Part shown: piece after piece, positions 27,270 to 35,854 of the stretch | Position numbering within the stretch: the first letter of the stretch is position 1 | How the letters are laid out: each line of letters starts with the position of its first letter | Origin: Corynebacterium tuberculostearicum | Lineage (GTDB): Bacteria; Actinomycetota; Actinomycetes; Mycobacteriales; Mycobacteriaceae | Direction of reading: 5' to 3' | NCBI RefSeq assembly: GCF_030506365.1 | Contig: NZ_CP073092.1 | Coordinates: forward strand, 2,108,001-2,172,000 | Length of the DNA stretch: 64,000 bases | Translations under genes and position numbers: made by a program | Notes under the pieces: generated by a model | Database searches by the model: none | What the model was told of the DNA's origin: nothing | Seen by the model: only the letters and a program-made list of their open reading frames with translations

Positions 27270-28112
27270 ATGAAAAACGTTAAGCCACTGGTGAAATGGG
27301 CGGGCGGGAAGCGCCAGCTCTTGCCGCATATCCACGCCGCCCTGCCGGCGGAGGCCCCGCGGCGATTTTATGAACCCTTCATTGGTGGCGGTGCGGTGCT
27401 TTTCTCTCTCGAACCGGCCAGCGCACGGGTCAACGATCTCAATGGTGAGCTCATCAACCTCTATGAGGTGGTGCGCGGCGGCGTCGATGAGCTCATTGAG
27501 GAACTCGCGGGCTACCCCAATGAGGCAGAGTTTTTCTATGCGCTGCGCGCAGTGGACCGGGATGCCCACAAGTTTGCCGCCCTCTCCCCCGTCGAGCGCG
27601 CGGCACGAACGTTGTATCTCAACCGCACCTGCTATAACGGCCTGTACCGCGTGAACGCGGCCGGTCAGTTTAATGCCCCGTTTGGGCGCTATAAGAATCC
27701 CACCATCTGCGATGAGGACACGCTACTCGCGGTGCACCGCTATTTTGCGGACAATGATGTGGCCTTCTCGCAGGGTGATTTCGCCGCGGCGGTAGCAGAG
27801 GCGCGCGAGGGCGACTTTGTATACTTCGACCCGCCTTATGACCCGGTGAACGTGACGAGCTCGTTTACCGGCTACCAAAAGGGCGGCTTTGACCGTGCGG
27901 AGCAAGAGCGCCTCAAAGAGGTCTGCGATGACTTGGATAGGCGCGGGGTGAAGTTCCTGTTGTCTAATTCGGCCACCGAGTTCATCCGCGAGCTCTATGC
28001 GGACTATGAAGTAGGCATCGTGGGCGCGACGCGGGCGATTAACTCCGTTGGCTCGAAACGCGGCAAGGTCGACGAGGTCCTGGTGCGCAACTACGAGGTC
28101 CGCGGTGACTAG
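27270..28112 (+). CDS. DNA adenine methyltransferase, Dam/DpnM family
   Basis: 280 residues of the class alpha N6-adenine methylase family (D12 class). Motifs in order: VKWAGGKRQLL (residues 8-18), the AdoMet loop FYEPFIGGGAVLF (about 33-45), the target-recognition middle (YLNRTCYNGLYRVN), and the catalytic DPPYDP near residue 187. Dam and DpnM relatives act on GATC, and that is the most likely target, though not proven. The stop overlaps the next gene by 8 bp, which forms a methylase-endonuclease pair. Confidence 0.92.
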   Translation: MKNVKPLVKWAGGKRQLLPHIHAALPAEAPRRFYEPFIGGGAVLFSLEPASARVNDLNGELINLYEVVRGGVDELIEELAGYPNEAEFFYALRAVDRDAHKFAALSPVERAARTLYLNRTCYNGLYRVNAAGQFNAPFGRYKNPTICDEDTLLAVHRYFADNDVAFSQGDFAAAVAEAREGDFVYFDPPYDPVNVTSSFTGYQKGGFDRAEQERLKEVCDDLDRRGVKFLLSNSATEFIRELYADYEVGIVGATRAINSVGSKRGKVDEVLVRNYEVRGD

Positions 28113-29436
28113 CGAGCCGGAAGCGCGGGAGCTGCGGGCGCGCTTTGGTGTGCCGGAGTCGGTGAAGCTCGGCGTCAATGACTGGGGGTGGCTGCGCATC
28201 CTGGCGGCGGGATACGACGCGGAGCTGGAGCGGCGCGGGTATTTCTATATCGGCGCGCGGGAGCTAGAACGGCTTTCGGGCCGGCAGCCGCGGCTGATGG
28301 CCAAGCATGATTTTTCTACGTCGCGGCCGTGGATCTTTCAGCGCCTCCAGCTGGGAATCGTACCGGTCAGCCGCAGCGAATACCTGGTGGGCCGGTTCAA
28401 CCTCTACGAACGGTTTCCAGAAACGCAGCGCGGCGAGGTACGCACGCTGGAGTTGCCCGCGGGGCTGGACACCCTCTCGTTGGAGGGGGTGAGCTCGGAG
28501 GCGGTGGCGTTAAATGGGGCGTCGGCAAGCGGGATGCTAGAGGACTTCCTGGGCTGCGGGCCATTGCAGGCGACGGTGGCCGGGCGCATGTCCACGCGCG
28601 GGCTTAAGGTGCGGCTGCCGGACTTGGGCGTGGATGTGGCGGTGGACCGCGCGCAGATGGAGATCGACGGCGGCTTCGAATCGCTCGAGCACCTGGTGCT
28701 GGTGGAGGCGAAGAACCACCTTTCGGATGATTTCAATATCCGGCAGCTGTATTTTCCGTATCGCCGTTTCCAGCAGCGCCTGGCCAAGGATGTCGTGCCG
28801 GTTTACCTGGTGTATTCCAATGGTATTTTCCACCTGTACCGCTATGAATTTCGGGATCCGGCGGACTTTCGCAGCATTGCGCTGGTTGATAGCGCCCGCT
28901 ACGCGCTGTCGGCCTCGACCTTGGACGCGCAGGCGGCGCTCGATATTGTGCGGGCGGTAGAGCCCGAACCCGAGCCGGCCGTGCCCTTCCCCCAGGCCAA
29001 TAGTTTCGAGCGGGTGGTCAACCTGCTGGAGCTCATCGCCCTGCAGCCGCTGAGCAAGGCGGAGATTACCCAGCGCTATGACTTCGACCCGCGGCAGACG
29101 GATTATTATGCCAACGCCGCGCGCTACCTGGGCCTGGCGGAGCCGGTGGAGGAAGCGTGGGAGCCGACGGAGCACGGGCGGCGGGTTATCGAGCAGCCGC
29201 AGCGCGACGCCCGGAATGCGGCGCTCATACGGGCGCTGGCGGCGCGGCGGGTTTTCCGCGAGGTGCTTGAGCTCAGCCTGGCCCGCGGCGCGGTGGCTAG
29301 CACCGCGGAGATTTGCGCGGCCATGGAGGGGCTGGGGCTCAGCTTGGCGACGTCCCGGCGGCGCGCCTCCACCGTCGCCCGCTGGACCCAGTGGGTGCTG
29401 GACACGGTGGCAGAGGGCACGCCGCGCCTGTTTTAG
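28105..29436 (+). CDS. Probable type II restriction endonuclease with C-terminal winged helix
   Basis: 443 residues from a GTG that overlaps the methylase end (GGTGACTAG). The middle shows a PD-(D/E)xK-like site: Asp in QMEIDGGFE near residue 187, then LVLVEAKNH with E-x-K near 202-204. After a linker rich in Pro and Glu (about 288-305) there is a winged-helix-like domain with LNLLELIALQPLSKAEITQRY and later TEHGRRVIEQ. The position behind a Dam-type methylase strongly suggests it cuts the same site. It does not look like DpnII or MboI in sequence. A phage-defence role follows from that. Confidence 0.72.
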   Translation: MTSEPEARELRARFGVPESVKLGVNDWGWLRILAAGYDAELERRGYFYIGARELERLSGRQPRLMAKHDFSTSRPWIFQRLQLGIVPVSRSEYLVGRFNLYERFPETQRGEVRTLELPAGLDTLSLEGVSSEAVALNGASASGMLEDFLGCGPLQATVAGRMSTRGLKVRLPDLGVDVAVDRAQMEIDGGFESLEHLVLVEAKNHLSDDFNIRQLYFPYRRFQQRLAKDVVPVYLVYSNGIFHLYRYEFRDPADFRSIALVDSARYALSASTLDAQAALDIVRAVEPEPEPAVPFPQANSFERVVNLLELIALQPLSKAEITQRYDFDPRQTDYYANAARYLGLAEPVEEAWEPTEHGRRVIEQPQRDARNAALIRALAARRVFREVLELSLARGAVASTAEICAAMEGLGLSLATSRRRASTVARWTQWVLDTVAEGTPRLF

Positions 29437-30080
29437 GCCAGCAGGTTCTGCCCGCCGGAGATGATGAGGACGATGCCGGCGATGATGAAGAAGAGGCCAG
29501 AGCCGATGTCGATCCACGGGCCGGCGGCGATGAGCTTGCGGCGCACGGCATTGGTGGAAATTACCGTGGCGACGACGAGGAAGAAGAGGAAGGCCGACAG
29601 CGAGAGCGAGAGTGTCAGCGCAATGGCCAACCAGATGGGTGGGCTAGCCGGAAGCAGCGGGGCGATCATCGCGGCGAGGAAGAGCACGATTTTCGGGTTG
29701 GACATATTCGTGGCCAGGCCGACCTTGAAGGCGGTGCGCAGGCGGCCGAGCTGGGCGGCGGCGTCTTCCAGATCCACGGGCGGGTTGGCGCGCTGGGCGA
29801 TGCCGCTGCGCAGCGCCCGGGTTCCCATAAACACCAAGAAGCAGCCGCCGATGGCCTGGACCGCGCCGAGGATTTCCGGGAAGGCGGTCAAAAGCGCGGC
29901 GGCGCCAAAGACGGTGGCGGCGCACCAGAAAAGCACGCCGATCTGGATGCCAGCGGCCGCGGCAATGGCGTGGCGGCGCGAGCGGGTGGCGTAGCGGGTC
30001 ACCAAAATGATGTCCGGTCCCGGCGAGGCGACGCCCACCAGGTTCATCAGCAAGAGGGTGAAAAAGGATGTCCAGGTCAC
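29433..30080 (-). CDS. LysE/RhtB-family amino acid exporter
   Basis: 215 residues with about six hydrophobic helices. The family signature is at the start: FTLLLMNLVGVASPGPDIIL, with the conserved SPGPD turn, and then GIQIGVLFWCAATVFG. These proteins export amino acids or derivatives. It is read from a GTG overlapping the ankyrin-gene stop (GTGA) and converges with the endonuclease gene (4 bp overlap). The substrate is not predictable. Confidence 0.9.
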   Translation of the reverse strand: MTWTSFFTLLLMNLVGVASPGPDIILVTRYATRSRRHAIAAAAGIQIGVLFWCAATVFGAAALLTAFPEILGAVQAIGGCFLVFMGTRALRSGIAQRANPPVDLEDAAAQLGRLRTAFKVGLATNMSNPKIVLFLAAMIAPLLPASPPIWLAIALTLSLSLSAFLFFLVVATVISTNAVRRKLIAAGPWIDIGSGLFFIIAGIVLIISGGQNLLA

Positions 30081-30466
30081 TCCCCCGCCTCGCTTTCGAG
30101 GCGCGGGATAAGGTCCTCGCGGCCGAACAGGCGGGCCGAATCCAGCGCGGACGGCTGGCCGGCGGTGGGGTCGGCGTGGGCGGCAAGGAGGGCGTCGATA
30201 ACCGCGTCTTCCTTCTTGAAGATGGCACCGGCCAGCGGGGACTGGCCGCGGTCATTGAGCAAGTTGACGTCCGCGCCGGCGCGGGCAAGTGCGGTAGCCA
30301 GCTCGGCGTGGCCGTGATAGGCGGCGAGCATGAGAAAGGACTGGCCTTCGTGGTTAACGAGGTCGATATTTACGCCGTGGTCGATATAGGCGAGGAGGTC
30401 CAGGTTGCCCTCGCGCGCCATGTCAAAGAGTCGACCGGCGAATTCTTGCACTTGCGTCTCAGACAT
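30077..30466 (-). CDS. Ankyrin-repeat protein
   Basis: 129 residues with about three ankyrin repeats between residues 16 and 110: NLDLLAYIDHGVNIDLVNHE, then GQSFLMLAAYHGHAELATAL, and RGQSPLAGAIFKKEDAVIDA. It is cytoplasmic, with no signal or catalytic motif. It is translationally coupled to the LysE-type exporter and starts 10 bp after holA, so it is the penultimate gene of the long minus-strand run. A protein-binding role is inferred. Confidence 0.9.
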   Translation of the reverse strand: MSETQVQEFAGRLFDMAREGNLDLLAYIDHGVNIDLVNHEGQSFLMLAAYHGHAELATALARAGADVNLLNDRGQSPLAGAIFKKEDAVIDALLAAHADPTAGQPSALDSARLFGREDLIPRLESEAGE

Positions 30467-30476
30467 GGTTTCTAGC

Positions 30477-31454
30477 TTATCGCGCCAGTTCCGCGACGCG
30501 TTTGACGGCCGCCTCTATGGCGAATTCGGGCTCACCGCCTTGGCCTTTGACGGCGGCATCGAGCTCGGAGACGAGGATGACGGCCTTGGTGACATTATCG
30601 GCGGACCAGCGGCGGGCCACGGGCTGGGTCATTTTGACCACGTAGGGCGCCAGGCCGGTTTGGCTCGCCAGCGAGTATTGGTCCCCGCGCGCGGAGTAGA
30701 GGCGGGCGACAGCGCCGACCTTATTGGCCAGCGCGGCCGCAATCGCCACGGGGCTCGCGCCCAGCTGGAGGGCGCGGCGGCAGGTGGATACGGCGGCTTC
30801 GACGCGGCCGGCGACGGCGGCGTCGGCAATGTCCCAATTGGCCACCTCGGCCACGCCGACGTAGTAGTTTTGCACCGCCTCGCGGGTGACATTGCCGCCG
30901 GTATCGGAGACCAGCTGGGAGATGGCTGAGGCCAACTCGCGCAGGTCAGAGCCCACGCCCTCGAGCACGGCGTGGATAACGTCCGGGGTGGGGCGCACGC
31001 CGTGGCTGGAAAATTCGCGGGTGGCCCACTGGCCCAGCTCATTGGGGTAGAGCGAAAAGACCTCGTGGACCTCCGCAATCTTGCGCAGCTTGGCCACGAG
31101 CTCGGGCTGTTTCTTCTTTTTCTTCAGCGTCTTGGCCGTCACGGAGTAGATGATGACCATGGTCATGCCCGGCGCGGGGTTGGCGCAGGCGCGCAGGATG
31201 ATATCGACTACTTCTTTGCCGGCGCGCTCGCAGTCGCTGATGACGATGACGCGGTTATCGCCAAAGAGCGACGGGCTGGTGGCCTCGAGGATTTCGCCTT
31301 CAGAGACCTCGGAGGCCTTGAGCTTCGTCAGCTCGGGCCGAGCACCGGTGGGGCCGCTCTCCTCGGCCGCGGCGCGCTGGATGTGCAGGCGGGCGCGCTC
31401 GGTGAGGAATTCATCGTCGCCGAGGATGAGGTGTACTGGAGGCATGCCCGCCAT
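30477..31454 (-). CDS. holA: DNA polymerase III subunit delta
   Basis: About 325 residues (a second ATG three codons in, at 31445, is equally possible). It matches actinobacterial HolA: PPVHLILGDDEFLTERA at the start, the AAA+-like domain with RVIVISDCERAGKEVVD, and the C-terminal helical domain with WSADNVTKAVILVSELDAAVKG. It opens the sliding clamp as part of the clamp loader. It follows comEC by 1 bp, an order (comEA-comEC-holA) common in bacteria. Confidence 0.93.
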   Translation of the reverse strand: MAGMPPVHLILGDDEFLTERARLHIQRAAAEESGPTGARPELTKLKASEVSEGEILEATSPSLFGDNRVIVISDCERAGKEVVDIILRACANPAPGMTMVIIYSVTAKTLKKKKKQPELVAKLRKIAEVHEVFSLYPNELGQWATREFSSHGVRPTPDVIHAVLEGVGSDLRELASAISQLVSDTGGNVTREAVQNYYVGVAEVANWDIADAAVAGRVEAAVSTCRRALQLGASPVAIAAALANKVGAVARLYSARGDQYSLASQTGLAPYVVKMTQPVARRWSADNVTKAVILVSELDAAVKGQGGEPEFAIEAAVKRVAELAR

Positions 31455-31455
31455 T

Positions 31456-32868
31456 CTAGCCTGCGGCCAGGCCGAGCCAGGCGATGCCCGCCAGCGTCAG
31501 CGCCAAGGTGAGCCACGGGCGGTGATAGAGGAGGCCGGCGATGATCCAGGCGTAGGCAAGCAGCGTAAAAAGCGGGTTGGCGGGGATGGTGACTACGGGC
31601 AGGTGGGCCACGCCGTGGGCGATGGTATTAATCCACCACGAGAAGGGCTCAATGAGGCGCAGCAAGCCCGCGCCCAGCACGTCGAGCGGGCCGAGCTGGG
31701 CAAAGATGGCGGCGATAAGCCCCACGATGGTAATCGGCACGGTGGCGGGCTCGACCAGGATATTGGCCAGCACGGAGACCACGGAGACCTCACCGGACAT
31801 GAGCGCCACCAGCGGCAGGGTGACGATATCGGCGGCGATAGCCACGGCAACCGCGCGCAGGAAGATGGCGGGCCAGCCGGTCACGGCCAAGTGCTTATAG
31901 ATGAGCGGGCTCAGCGCCACGATGCCGAGCGTCGCCGCGCAGGATAGGGCGAAGCCAAAGTGCACGGCGAGGTCAGAATCCACAAAAAGCAGCGCGATGA
32001 TACCGAGGCTTAGCGCATGGATGGGCTCCATGCGCGTGGAATTGAGCACGGCGAGCAGCCCCACTACCCCGGCGACGGCCGCGCGCTGGACGGAGGGTTC
32101 GACGCCCACAAGCAGAACATAGGTGGCAAGGGCGCACAGGGAAGCGGCCACGCGGGCGCGGGGCCCGAGCGCGAAGGCGGCGCAGACCACGGCCGCGGCG
32201 GAGCAGACTATGGCCACATTGGCGCCGGATACAGCACTCAAGTGGGAGAGCCCGGTGGCGATATACAGGTCACGCTCGGCGGTATCTTGCAGCGCGGTAT
32301 CGCCGAGTACCATGCCGGGGATAAGGCCCTGGCTGGAAGGACCGACGGTATCGAGTACCAGCGCGCGGAAATTCTCGGCCACCTCGGCCGCCCAGCCGGC
32401 CAGGCCTTCGGGTTCGGCGGTTACCTGCACGTCGGTGGCATTGGCGCTAAGCTTTCCGACGCCCGCCCTATCCGACTCCCCTACCCTTACCCTGGCCGTA
32501 ACCTCGGCGCCAGCGGCCGCTGGGACTGGTTCTGGGCTAAAGACCGGCAGCTGGGTCGGGTATCCCGGAACCTTGAGCTTGAGCAGCCAGCCGCCCGTAC
32601 TGGTCTGCGTTGGTGCAGTGACAAGGCGCCCGGTGACTTCGCTGCCGAGGTCGAAGGCGGCGGCGCGAGCCTGGCGCACCGCGGCGACGAGCGCCGCACC
32701 CCCAGCGACCGCCCCGCAAAAGAGCGCTTGGCCCCATTGACGGGCAATGAGGCACAGCGCGACGACGACCGCGATGAGTGCGATGGCCCAGCCGCGGCCG
32801 GCGAGCAGCACGGCGATGACGGCCAGCCAAGCGGTGGCCGCGCCGGGGACGAGCCGCAGTTCTCGCAT
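31456..32868 (-). CDS. comEC: ComEC/Rec2 competence-type membrane protein, short form
   Basis: 470 residues with about ten hydrophobic helices. The Competence domain is recognisable from the GLSHLSAVSGANVAI motif (about 208-222) and the following membrane segments. It ends after the membrane domain and has no C-terminal metallo-beta-lactamase-like domain, which full-length ComEC (about 700-800 residues) carries. The family forms the inner-membrane channel for incoming single-stranded DNA. Its neighbours comEA and holA support the assignment. Whether it supports DNA uptake here is unknown. Confidence 0.9.
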   Translation of the reverse strand: MRELRLVPGAATAWLAVIAVLLAGRGWAIALIAVVVALCLIARQWGQALFCGAVAGGAALVAAVRQARAAAFDLGSEVTGRLVTAPTQTSTGGWLLKLKVPGYPTQLPVFSPEPVPAAAGAEVTARVRVGESDRAGVGKLSANATDVQVTAEPEGLAGWAAEVAENFRALVLDTVGPSSQGLIPGMVLGDTALQDTAERDLYIATGLSHLSAVSGANVAIVCSAAAVVCAAFALGPRARVAASLCALATYVLLVGVEPSVQRAAVAGVVGLLAVLNSTRMEPIHALSLGIIALLFVDSDLAVHFGFALSCAATLGIVALSPLIYKHLAVTGWPAIFLRAVAVAIAADIVTLPLVALMSGEVSVVSVLANILVEPATVPITIVGLIAAIFAQLGPLDVLGAGLLRLIEPFSWWINTIAHGVAHLPVVTIPANPLFTLLAYAWIIAGLLYHRPWLTLALTLAGIAWLGLAAG

Positions 32869-32886
32869 CGCACGCTCGAGCTCGGG

Positions 32887-33585
32887 TTAGAGCTGGACCT
32901 GGTCTTTAAGCTGCGCCAGCTTCGCCGGCCCGATGCCGGAGACCTCGAGGAGCTCTTCTACATCCTTGAAACCGCCGTGCTCCTCGCGGTAGGCCACGAT
33001 GGCCTGCGCGGTCACCTCGCCGACGCCCTTGAGCTCGGTGAACTCCTCGGCGGTGGCGCTATTAAGGCTCACGCCGCTGCCGCTAGCGCTGCCGCCGGGG
33101 CTGCTGGAGTTTCCGCCGGCTGGGGCAGGCTCGCCGGGTGCGGGAGCTGGGGCGGCGCCGGAGGGCAGAATGTGGAGCTGTTGGCCGTCGGAAAGCCGCT
33201 GCGCATGGTTGAGAGCCATGGTCTCGGCGCCTGGTAGTGGCTGGGCGGCGGCGAGGGCATCGGCCACACGCGCGCCGGGCTCGAGTGTTTTCAGGCCGGG
33301 CTCTGCAACTTCGCCGATGACCGAGACGATGATCTCGCTAGGTTCTTCGCTGGGGGCCGCGCCTGGGCTCATTGCTGCAGGCTCGGGCATGCCGGAAGAT
33401 TCTTCGGAGCGCGCATTGATGCCGAGCCAGACCACCACGCCGATAACGAGAATGACCGCCACGGCGCAGGCCTGCCAGGGGCTGATGCGCAGTCGCGGGT
33501 GCGGGTAATCGACGGCGAGGAGTTCTTCCTCGCCGGTGGGTTGGGTAAATTCGCGGAGTCGTTCGCTGATCTTGGGTGCCGCCAT
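32887..33585 (-). CDS. comEA: ComEA-type DNA-binding helix-hairpin-helix protein
   Basis: 232 residues: a cytoplasmic head of about 35, one membrane helix (about 38-55), a linker, an SLBB-like domain (about 80-150, SEIIVSVIGEVAEPGL onwards), a Gly/Ser/Pro-rich linker, and a C-terminal double helix-hairpin-helix (about 172-232) with LNSATAEEFTELKGVGEVTA and LLEVSGIGPAKLAQL. ComEA binds double-stranded DNA outside the membrane and passes it to ComEC, which follows 18 bp downstream. Confidence 0.92.
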   Translation of the reverse strand: MAAPKISERLREFTQPTGEEELLAVDYPHPRLRISPWQACAVAVILVIGVVVWLGINARSEESSGMPEPAAMSPGAAPSEEPSEIIVSVIGEVAEPGLKTLEPGARVADALAAAQPLPGAETMALNHAQRLSDGQQLHILPSGAAPAPAPGEPAPAGGNSSSPGGSASGSGVSLNSATAEEFTELKGVGEVTAQAIVAYREEHGGFKDVEELLEVSGIGPAKLAQLKDQVQL

Positions 33586-33639
33586 GGCGCTGAGGCTAAG
33601 CGCGGGCGCAATTAAGCGGTAGGTCGAGCGAAGGTGGGC

Positions 33640-33697
33640 TGTGGATAACTTGTTGTGGGCGTCAACGACCCCGGCGCGATGGGCCTAGTTATCCACA
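33640..33697. repeat. Inverted pair of perfect DnaA boxes
   Basis: TGTGGATAA (33640-33648, minus-strand box) and TTATCCACA (33689-33697, plus-strand box) are both exact DnaA-box matches, 49 bp apart start to start. The second box overlaps the last codons of the degV-like gene. They lie between comEA and that gene. Confidence 0.5.
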
Positions 33698-34560
33698 GAT
33701 CGGCGCGGCGGGAAGGCGCGAGGTCGACCACGTGTGTGAGAATGCACCGGTTCGGCGGGCGGCTCGGAGCTAAACACAGCGGAGACGCCGATGGCGGAGG
33801 GGCCGGCGTGGACAGAGAGGACGTCGTTAAGCGGAGTGCAGATAAAGGACGAACCCTGCGGCAACGCTGCTTTAAGGAGCGCCTCCAGCTTGGCAGCCGC
33901 ATCTTCGGCCTGGTTGTGCTGAATGGCGACGAAGGCCGGCTCACCGTCCGCGCGGGAGGCGATGAGGTCCACCAGCTTGGTAAAAGCCTTGGTCTGGGTG
34001 CGGGTCTTGCCCACCAGCTCCAGCTTGCCGCGGGTAATCGACATAATCGGCTTGGTGGCCAACAGCGCCGTAGACAGCACGGCCGTGGCCGGGGAAAGGC
34101 GGCCGGAGCGGCGCAGATCCTCCATGGAATGCAGGTAGACCCAGGTGGCCGCGCGCTTGAGGGTATCGATGGCCGCGGCGTAGCACTCGTCCAAGCTGGC
34201 GCCACGGGAGGCGAGCTTGGCGGCGGACATGGCGGCCGCACCCATGGCCATACCGGCCGAACCGGAGTCAATTACCCGCACCGTGTGCGGAAAGACGCCG
34301 GAGGCGGATACCGCGGCGGAATAGGTGGAAGAGAGCTCTTTGGACAGGTGAATGGCCACCACGCCATCATCCTGGGCGCGCTCCATTTCGCGGCCGTAGG
34401 CGGCAGCCAGCTCCAGCGCGCTCAAGCCCGAGGTGGAGCGCTCCAGGCCATCCTTGCCGTGGCTTTCCATAAGGTGCAGGTCAATGACGGTAATGGATAG
34501 CTGCTCCGCCAGCTCCGGCGGCAGGCCCGCGGAGGAATCCGTAATGACGCGGACCGTCAC
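33685..34560 (-). CDS. DegV-family fatty-acid-binding protein
   Basis: 291 residues from a GTG that shares a base with the upstream stop (TAGTG). It opens VRVITDSSAGLPPELAEQLS, the DegV N-terminal signature, and has GASLDECYAAAIDTL and the SITRGKLELVGKTRT segment typical of the second domain. DegV proteins bind a fatty acid and in Firmicutes (as FakB) deliver it to a kinase; a kinase partner is not in this window. It lies in the gpgP-comEA part of the long minus-strand run. Confidence 0.9.
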   Translation of the reverse strand: MTVRVITDSSAGLPPELAEQLSITVIDLHLMESHGKDGLERSTSGLSALELAAAYGREMERAQDDGVVAIHLSKELSSTYSAAVSASGVFPHTVRVIDSGSAGMAMGAAAMSAAKLASRGASLDECYAAAIDTLKRAATWVYLHSMEDLRRSGRLSPATAVLSTALLATKPIMSITRGKLELVGKTRTQTKAFTKLVDLIASRADGEPAFVAIQHNQAEDAAAKLEALLKAALPQGSSFICTPLNDVLSVHAGPSAIGVSAVFSSEPPAEPVHSHTRGRPRAFPPRRSVDN

Positions 34561-35258
34561 TAGATATCCGCCCCGCCGTCCCCGGTGACCTCGCCGCCCA
34601 TATTCCAGCCGTCGAAATACCACTGGGCGCTGCCCACATTGTCTGGGGTGAACTCCAAGGAAGATAACGGCGTTTCCGGGTTAAAATCCGGGCGGGCGGT
34701 CAGCTGCGACCAGTGGGTATTCTTCAATCCGGAAAGGATGCCGTACTGCGCGTGGTCAAGGCCCAGCAGGTGACAAGTCAGCGCCGAGATAGCGCCGCCA
34801 TGAGCCACGATGAGGACGGGGCCCTGGTCCCAGCTGGCGAAGTCTGCCATGAGCTCATCGATGACGGGGCGGGCGCGCTCGGCCACATCCACGCGGGACT
34901 CGCCCTGCGGCGGGGCCCAAGTGGGGTCGTGGCGCCAAATGGCGCGCGCGCCTGGAAACTCCTCATCCACCTCGGCAGAGGTCCTGCCCTGCCACCGGCC
35001 TAGGTGGGTCTCGCGCAGGCGGGCATCCGTGGTGAAGTCCATGCCAAGGGCATCGGCGACCACGCGCGCGGTTTCGCGCGCACGGATGAGGTCGGAGGCG
35101 ACAATTTTAGACACTCCCTGATCCTGCAGCAGGCGCGCGGCGGCGCGGGCCTGCTCATAGCCCAGCTCGGACAGCTCAGTGTCCAAGTGGCCTTGCATGC
35201 GGCCGGTGGCGTTATAGGTAGTTTGTCCGTGGCGGATCAGGATCAGGCGGCGGCTCAT
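34560..35258 (-). CDS. gpgP: Histidine phosphatase, probable glucosyl-3-phosphoglycerate phosphatase
   Basis: 232 residues of the phosphoglycerate-mutase-like superfamily. The phosphate-binding RHG is in LILIRHGQTTYNATGRMQGH (residues 5-24), the catalytic acid Glu in RLRETHLGRWQG, and the second catalytic His in VLIVAHGGAISAL. In mycobacteria the gene next to rsfS and nadD (Rv2419c) is GpgP, which makes glucosylglycerate for methylglucose polysaccharides; the same order here supports that function. A generic phosphatase cannot be excluded. Confidence 0.72.
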   Translation of the reverse strand: MSRRLILIRHGQTTYNATGRMQGHLDTELSELGYEQARAAARLLQDQGVSKIVASDLIRARETARVVADALGMDFTTDARLRETHLGRWQGRTSAEVDEEFPGARAIWRHDPTWAPPQGESRVDVAERARPVIDELMADFASWDQGPVLIVAHGGAISALTCHLLGLDHAQYGILSGLKNTHWSQLTARPDFNPETPLSSLEFTPDNVGSAQWYFDGWNMGGEVTGDGGADI

Positions 35259-35264
35259 GCGAGT

Positions 35265-35735
35265 TTAAAGCTCCTCGTCCTCACCAGGGACCTTATCGGC
35301 CAGTGGGAGCTCATCGATGGAATCGACTTCGCGCGGGTTAACGCCATTGGTCCATTCGCCCGGGCGCTCTGGGGCCTCGATGCCCTCAATCTCCAGTGCC
35401 GGGCAATCGTGGTACAGGCGGTCTAGGCCGTAGAACTCGCGCTGGTCATTGCGCTGAACGTGGACGACGATATTGCCATAATCCAGCAGCACCCAACGGT
35501 TCTCGCGGTTGCCTTCACGGCGCTGCGGCTCGAAGCCTTGCTTGGTCATTTCGTCTTCGACTTCATCCACGATGGAGCCCACCTGGCGCTCGTTGTCTGC
35601 AGAAGCGAGCACGAAGACCTCGGTAATAGCGAGGACATCGGAGACATCAATGGCCGCGATATTGGTGGCCAGCTTTTCTTGCGCGGCGTGGGCCGCGGTT
35701 TCTGCCATGCGGCGGGCGAGATCAGAAGTAGACAA
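35265..35735 (-). CDS. rsfS: Ribosomal silencing factor RsfS
   Basis: 156 residues from a TTG start; the length and N-terminus then align with the mycobacterial homologue, whereas the first internal ATG would cut about nine residues. A GGGAA site lies 10 nt upstream. Core motifs: DVLAITEVFVLASADNERQV, DEVEDEM, and RWVLLDYGNIVVHVQ. RsfS binds L14 and blocks subunit joining in starvation. A 35-residue acidic C-terminal extension is present. It is flanked by nadD and gpgP, as in other actinobacteria. Confidence 0.95.
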   Translation of the reverse strand: MSTSDLARRMAETAAHAAQEKLATNIAAIDVSDVLAITEVFVLASADNERQVGSIVDEVEDEMTKQGFEPQRREGNRENRWVLLDYGNIVVHVQRNDQREFYGLDRLYHDCPALEIEGIEAPERPGEWTNGVNPREVDSIDELPLADKVPGEDEEL

Positions 35736-35854
35736 TGTGTAAAAATTCCCTTTTCGCGTCTGAGTATATTCGGTATGAACTATCTCTATTGAGAGTCTAT
35801 TCTTGCACGTTTAGCAGGCCCGTGCCCAAAATCTGGGGAAGGCCGCGGAAGTTT

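Noticed and set aside
32017..33237. A 406-codon plus-strand frame
   Set aside because: It is antisense to comEC and comEA, which have clear motifs.
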